The notes beneath the pieces were generated by a model. The model worked only from the letters and a program-made list of their open reading frames with translations. It ran no database searches and was not told where the DNA came from. The translations under genes and the position numbers were made by a program. From Cellvibrionales bacterium UBA2511 (GTDB lineage Bacteria; Pseudomonadota; Gammaproteobacteria; Pseudomonadales; Porticoccaceae): a stretch of 7,779 bases of DNA. The DNA is taken from contig DDNV01000092.1 of the NCBI GenBank assembly GCA_002341315.1, forward strand, positions 14,322-22,100, given 5' to 3'. Each line of letters opens with the position of its first letter. Position 1 is the stretch's first letter. Shown here one piece after another: positions 6,682 through 7,779 of this stretch.

Positions 6682-7669
6682 ACCTATGACGAGAAACAGC
6701 ATAACAAACCGGGCCTCAATCCTGGGCCGACTGATGGCTCTGGCCGGCCTTGGCCTGTTGGCGGCCAATGTGGCTTTTGCACAGGTCGAAACCACTGGCA
6801 GCAGTATGGTAACCGATGCGCCATCAACAGTGATCGAGGCCGGTGACAGGCCGGTGTCCATCTCCGTGGACGAGGCAGGGGCCATAACCATTGACCAGCA
6901 GGCGGTGACGGAGGGTAGTGTAATGGTAGGAGCTGGGGCTGATACTGCCCCAGAAACGACGGCCGGTCCGGTACTGCCCCACGACCTCAGCGCTTGGGGC
7001 ATGTTTCTGCAGGCCGACTGGGTGGTAAAAGCGGTAATGATCGGCCTGGTGCTGGCTTCCATCGCCACCTGGACGGTGCTGGTGGCCAAGACCCGGGAGC
7101 TGCGTGTGCTGGTGAAGCAACAGCGCAAGACGCTGGATGTGGTCACCTTGGCCGAAAGCCTGAAGACTGCCCACGAGAAACTGGACGAGGGGCAGGGTAG
7201 TACCGAACTGACCCGAGCCGCCAGCCAGGAGCTGCGTTTGTCCGCCAATACCCTAATGGATGCGGAAGGGGTCAAGGAACGGGTGGCTTCTTGTCTTGAG
7301 CGGCTGGAAGCCGCCGCCGGACGCCGGATCACCAGGGGCACCAGCATTCTCGCGACGATAGGTGCGACGGCGCCCTTCGTGGGATTGTTCGGTACCGTGT
7401 GGGGGATCATGAACAGCTTTATCGGTATCTCCAAGGCGCAGACCACCAACCTGGCGGTGGTCGCCCCCGGTATCGCCGAGGCGCTGCTGGCCACCGCCCT
7501 GGGTTTGGTGGCCGCCATTCCCGCCGTGATGATCTACAACCACTTCGCCCGGCAGATTGCCGCCTACAAGGCGCTGGTGGGGGATACCTCCGCCGCGGTA
7601 TTGCGGCTGGTGTCCCGGGACCTGAGCCGCTATACAGCCGGTAAACGCAAAGTCGCTGCGGAGGGCTGA
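6674..7669 (+). CDS. exbB: ExbB, proton-channel subunit of the TonB energising complex (long form)
   Basis: ExbB is the pentameric inner-membrane scaffold that, with ExbD, uses the proton gradient to energise TonB. From ATG 6674 the protein is 331 residues, the long form with a cleavable signal peptide (NVAFA|QV, residue 36) and a periplasmic spacer (37-112). Helix 1 is at about 115-138 (VVKAVMIGLVLASIATWTVL) and a long cytoplasmic domain covers 139-222. The conserved MotA/TolQ/ExbB block follows: ATIGATAPFVGLFGTVWGIM (228-246) and NLAVVAPGIAEALLATALGL (259-278), with T241 and T274 at the places of the conserved channel threonines. AAAAAGG ends 5 bases before ATG 6674. The GTG at 6671 adds one residue, and ATG 6686 would lose four and has no better ribosome site. 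It overlaps the preceding gene by 8 bases. Confidence 0.95.
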   Translation: MNRPMTRNSITNRASILGRLMALAGLGLLAANVAFAQVETTGSSMVTDAPSTVIEAGDRPVSISVDEAGAITIDQQAVTEGSVMVGAGADTAPETTAGPVLPHDLSAWGMFLQADWVVKAVMIGLVLASIATWTVLVAKTRELRVLVKQQRKTLDVVTLAESLKTAHEKLDEGQGSTELTRAASQELRLSANTLMDAEGVKERVASCLERLEAAAGRRITRGTSILATIGATAPFVGLFGTVWGIMNSFIGISKAQTTNLAVVAPGIAEALLATALGLVAAIPAVMIYNHFARQIAAYKALVGDTSAAVLRLVSRDLSRYTAGKRKVAAEG

Positions 7670-7672
7670 ACC

Positions 7673-7779
7673 ATGGGCGCCAAAATTCAGCATGATGACG
7701 AGCTGGTGGAAAACCACGAGATCAATGTCACGCCCTTTATCGACGTGATGCTGGTGCTGCTGATCATCTTTATGGTGGC
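7673..7779 (+). CDS. exbD: ExbD, TonB-energising subunit (5' part, cut by right edge)
   Basis: ExbD is the single-helix partner whose membrane aspartate carries protons in the ExbB/ExbD motor. Only the first 35 codons are present: a short charged cytoplasmic segment (MGAKIQHDDELVENHE) followed by the hallmark INVTPFIDVMLVLLIIFMV. D24 in PFIDVM is the essential residue, equivalent to D25 of E. coli ExbD. GGAGGG at 7660-7665 gives a well-placed ribosome site 7 bases before ATG 7673, and only 3 bases separate it from the exbB stop. The frame is intact to the window end. A tonB gene would be expected next but is not visible. Confidence 0.95.
   Translation, partial: MGAKIQHDDELVENHEINVTPFIDVMLVLLIIFMV

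Noticed and set aside
6640..7518. Long antisense open frame (292 codons) opposite exbB
   Set aside because: It mirrors the codon pattern of a clear exbB gene, is low-complexity Ser/Ala/Arg-rich and shows no domain; a GC-driven shadow.
1..7779. CRISPR array, insertion sequence, tRNA or rRNA
   Set aside because: No regularly spaced repeats with spacers, no transposase-like protein, and no tRNA- or rRNA-like sequence was seen on either strand by eye.

Overview
The window looks like a TonB-dependent iron-siderophore uptake locus from a gammaproteobacterium. Every gene in it is on the plus strand. The lineage is inferred from protein style (long ExbB with a signal peptide, FecR regulator, FpvA/FhuE-type receptor, PepSY/DUF3649/DUF3325 membrane genes as in Pseudomonas-like and marine gammaproteobacteria) and from moderately high GC. 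No rRNA, tRNA or other marker is present to fix the species.

Layout. (1) Bases 1-783 hold the 3' part of a FecR-family transmembrane signalling protein whose frame is open through the left edge. Its cytoplasmic linker is encoded by repeat-like DNA (a perfect hairpin and a tandem 24-bp unit). (2) Bases 784-895 are a regulatory gap with a candidate Fur box. (3) Bases 896-3313 encode a complete 805-residue TonB-dependent siderophore receptor with a signal peptide, an N-terminal STN signalling domain, a plug and a beta-barrel. (4) Bases 3314-3513 are a 200-bp gap containing a probable hairpin terminator. (5) From 3514 to the right edge runs a tightly packed six-gene cluster: a PepSY-TM membrane protein (candidate heme-containing ferrisiderophore reductase), a DUF3649 small membrane protein, a DUF3325 membrane protein carrying an extra periplasmic CxxC domain, a small secreted His/Cys protein, ExbB, and the start of ExbD. 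Successive genes overlap by 4, 4, 4 and 8 bases, and ExbB and ExbD are separated by 3 bases.

How it may work together. The receptor would take up a ferric siderophore through the outer membrane. Its STN domain would contact the periplasmic part of FecR, which would control an ECF sigma factor (expected just left of the window, not seen). ExbB and ExbD supply proton-motive energy to TonB. The PepSY protein and its small partners would release iron from the siderophore by reduction at the inner membrane, as shown for the FpvG/FpvH group of Pseudomonas aeruginosa. The least described parts are the C-terminal CxxC domain fused to DUF3325 and the 130-residue secreted protein. Sitting between the reductase and ExbBD, they are the best candidates for a new periplasmic iron- or electron-handling module.
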